From contig NC_014963.1 in the NCBI RefSeq assembly GCF_000179915.2, positions 2,852,001-2,916,000 on the forward strand: 64,000 nt of DNA. The letters run 5' to 3'. Shown here piece by piece: positions 62,247 through 64,000 of the stretch. A model generated the notes under the pieces. It was not told the DNA's origin and made no database searches. It was given only the letters and a program-made list of their open reading frames with translations. A program made the position numbers and the translations under genes. The DNA comes from Terriglobus saanensis SP1PR4 (GTDB lineage: Bacteria; Acidobacteriota; Terriglobia; Terriglobales; Acidobacteriaceae). The stretch's first letter is position 1. Each line of letters begins with the position of its first letter.

Positions 62247-63089
62247 CTACCTCGCTTCCTGGGTGCGATGGAACTCGACCTTCTGCTTGCCGATGGCGAG
62301 ATAACCGTTGTCCAGTTCCTTTGGGACGGTATAGAGGCCATTTGCGAAATCAAAGTTGATGAGGGAAGGTTTTTTGTCCTTTACCTCGTAGAGAGCGGGG
62401 GTCTCCTGAAACTGACCTCGCAGATACGTGAACTTGTCATCACGCCATATCGCCTGCAGTCCAAGCCCTTTGCCCTTGGACTTGTCCCATGTGTAGTCAA
62501 AGTGCAAGGAGCCGGGATACTGACTCCGGTAGGATTCCTCTTTTGTCTGCTCAGCCTTTAGGGTCGCGGCCTCAGCCGCTTTTGCCGCTGCTGCTTCCTG
62601 CTTCACTTTGTCCAACTCGGCGACTGGAACGAAAACGGGCATTTCAACAAGCCTGTCTTTTGCCGCTTTGTCGCCGGGCGTGATGAAGATTTTGGAATCG
62701 AAGTGAAGATCTTCATCGCCGGAAATTTCACGTAGTTGGAGCGTGTATTCATTTCCGTGGTCAGAGACGATATGCACATCCGTCGTGCTGTTCGCCAACT
62801 TCGGCTTGATGCTGATGAAGCGGCTGGCTACGTGCCCGCCGTCAAACACCCAATCCACCGTGTCACCGGCAAAGACATTGGCGACCTTCTCTTCTGCGGG
62901 CAGAAGGATCAACGTCGATTGCAGCAACCCGACGCGAACCACAGGCGGCGTGTCGGCCTCCGACACGGTGATGGTGCGCGGCGCATTTGGCTGAAGGTGC
63001 TTTGGCTCGGGTGTCGTGGGACTAGAGGCAGAGGCGACGGTGGTTAAGGCAAGCCCACAGGCGACGAAGATGAGGATGGGTGGTTTCAT
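62247..63089 (-). CDS. virB9: VirB9/TrbG-type outer-membrane complex protein
   Basis: The 280-residue protein has a signal peptide (ILIFVACGLALTTVASASSP), an N-terminal beta domain (LILLPAEEKVANVFAGDTVD; FISIKPKLANSTTDVHIVSD), a helical charged linker (residues 160-190) and the C-terminal CagX domain (FDYTWDKSKGKGLGLQAIWR; EVKDKKPSLINFDFANGLYT). It forms the outer-membrane core with VirB10. It lies 18 bp downstream of virB4. Confidence 0.92.
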   Translation of the reverse strand: MKPPILIFVACGLALTTVASASSPTTPEPKHLQPNAPRTITVSEADTPPVVRVGLLQSTLILLPAEEKVANVFAGDTVDWVFDGGHVASRFISIKPKLANSTTDVHIVSDHGNEYTLQLREISGDEDLHFDSKIFITPGDKAAKDRLVEMPVFVPVAELDKVKQEAAAAKAAEAATLKAEQTKEESYRSQYPGSLHFDYTWDKSKGKGLGLQAIWRDDKFTYLRGQFQETPALYEVKDKKPSLINFDFANGLYTVPKELDNGYLAIGKQKVEFHRTQEAR

Positions 63090-63107
63090 TGTCTCTGGTC
63101 CTTTCGG

Positions 63108-64000
63108 TTATGCAGACTCACCCTGGGCGAACCGCGTGATGCCCTCGGTGAGTCCGTACTTTGCAATTAGCTTCGACCGGCGCACCCGGTCTTTGGGTTT
63201 GGTAGAGAACGTGGCATAGCTACGCCCGTCGAGGTTCATGCGAACAACCTTGGTGAGTCCATCGCGGCGCATGTAGAGTGCTTCGCGATCCTGCAAGCTC
63301 TCAAAGAGAGCGAGCTGCTGTTCGGTCATCTTGAACAGTTCTGCATACCGCTTCCGGTTGAACGTTGCATCCTTCAGGAAGAGAAACGATGTACAGGAAT
63401 TCACGATGGAGTCGGCGTTTTCACCAAGGTCTTCGGCAGACTGGCCGATCATCGTGACGCCGCCAAGGTTCTTACGGACGGTCTTGATGGAAGCGAGAGC
63501 GCCTTCGAGCAACTGGCGATTCTTCATCGAAGAGAAAATCTCCTCGATCAAAATGTGCTTGGGCACGCCGAGGTTGGCGGGATCATAGAGCACGCCATTG
63601 ATGCGATTGAGCAGCCAGACCATCAACGGTTCAATCAGGTCGGCGTATTGCTTGTTATTGACGCCCTGGAAGTCGAAGCACTGGAGACGCGATAGCGAGA
63701 GGCTGTCGTCTATGTTGTCGAAGATGGCGCTGTAAACGCCTCTTCCAACCCATTTTGACAAGTAACGGTCCAGCTTCTTAGGCAGGAAGAGATTCGATAG
63801 ACGCCTGTTTTCCGGATCGAGCAGGTAGATGTCCTGCACGGCCTTGTGGATCACATCGTCGTCTTCCGGCTCCAGCTCCGCGCCACCGTTGGTTAGTAGG
63901 AGTTTGATGAAGCTGTACAGAAACTTGATGTTGCTTTCGGTCGGCTCAAGGGAGAACAAGGCGACGCGAGGACCATCTTTGCCGATGCGATCAACGCGCC
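63108..64000 (-). CDS. virB4: VirB4/TrbE-type ATPase, C-terminal part
   Basis: The frame is open at the right edge (it reads VDRIGKDGPRVALFSLEPTE), so the N-terminal domain and Walker A lie outside. The 296 visible residues hold the Walker B region HILIEEIFSSMKNRQLLEGA, the TVRKNLGGVTMIGQSAEDLG motif and the end region ALFESLQDREALYMRRDGLT. VirB4 is the largest secretion ATPase and drives substrate transfer and pilus biogenesis. Ahead of it virB2 and virB3 would be expected outside the window. Confidence 0.92.
   Translation of the reverse strand, partial: RVDRIGKDGPRVALFSLEPTESNIKFLYSFIKLLLTNGGAELEPEDDDVIHKAVQDIYLLDPENRRLSNLFLPKKLDRYLSKWVGRGVYSAIFDNIDDSLSLSRLQCFDFQGVNNKQYADLIEPLMVWLLNRINGVLYDPANLGVPKHILIEEIFSSMKNRQLLEGALASIKTVRKNLGGVTMIGQSAEDLGENADSIVNSCTSFLFLKDATFNRKRYAELFKMTEQQLALFESLQDREALYMRRDGLTKVVRMNLDGRSYATFSTKPKDRVRRSKLIAKYGLTEGITRFAQGESA

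Overview
The window looks like chromosomal DNA of a soil Gram-negative bacterium, most likely an Acidobacteriota (Terriglobia) member. This is inferred from the Ig-like-repeat exoprotein, the Tat-tagged oxidoreductases, the lipoprotein style and the overall base composition; no 16S or other phylogenetic marker is present. Most of the window is accessory DNA: a tRNA-anchored genomic island, a redox and efflux gene cluster, and most of a conjugative element that carries a probable defence island.

Positions 1-4582: the 3' end of an Ig-like exported protein, an IS66-type remnant, an ISL3-type element with intact inverted repeats but a frameshifted transposase, a truncated DUF418 membrane-protein gene joined to an N-terminally truncated tyrosine integrase, and a 46-nt copy of the 3' half of tRNA-Asp.

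Positions 4583-19761: an island of about 15.1 kb bounded by that 46-nt copy and the intact tRNA-Asp(GTC) gene, with an excisionase-integrase pair pointing at the tRNA. Cargo: a HipBA toxin-antitoxin pair, a scar in which a VirB2-type pilin gene is joined to a broken parB, an ORF-less group II intron, a TetR/peroxiredoxin-like/MFS unit with paired operators, thioredoxin reductase, DoxX, metallo-beta-lactamase-fold and lipoprotein genes, LysR-type genes and several stubs. Frameshifts and truncations are common here, so the island is old and decaying.

Positions 19762-37188: small regulators, then an oxidoreductase and efflux region: two SDRs, a quinone oxidoreductase, a RibD-like reductase, a tripartite RND pump, an aldo/keto reductase, a cupin, a zinc alcohol dehydrogenase, a carboxymuconolactone decarboxylase-like protein and two paralogous AraC regulators. 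Three promoters share one conserved operator-like motif, suggesting a single electrophile or quinone-stress regulon.

Positions 37189-64000: a conjugative element, nearly all on the minus strand and running off the right edge. In transcription order: virB4, virB9, virB10, two small genes, virB5/trbJ, a small gene, virB6/trbL, a small gene, virB8, (an antisense RelE/HigA-type toxin-antitoxin pair), virB11, ssb, a RepB-type primase, a small gene, a candidate oriT, then a trwA-like gene, the virD4 coupling protein and a MobF relaxase (R388 order), and finally ardC, a DUF6908-like gene and parB. Between the relaxase and ardC lies about 7 kb of cargo: a PHP-AAA (TrlF-like) ATPase facing an overlapping operon of acyl carrier protein, XRE regulator, ImmA/IrrE peptidase, thymidylate-synthase-like enzyme and MazG-like pyrophosphohydrolase, with a DUF1643 gene. 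This is the best candidate in the window for an undescribed system, probably nucleotide-centred defence. The VirB2-ParB scar in the tRNA-Asp island has the outer genes of such an element in the same order, as if a sister element had collapsed by internal deletion.
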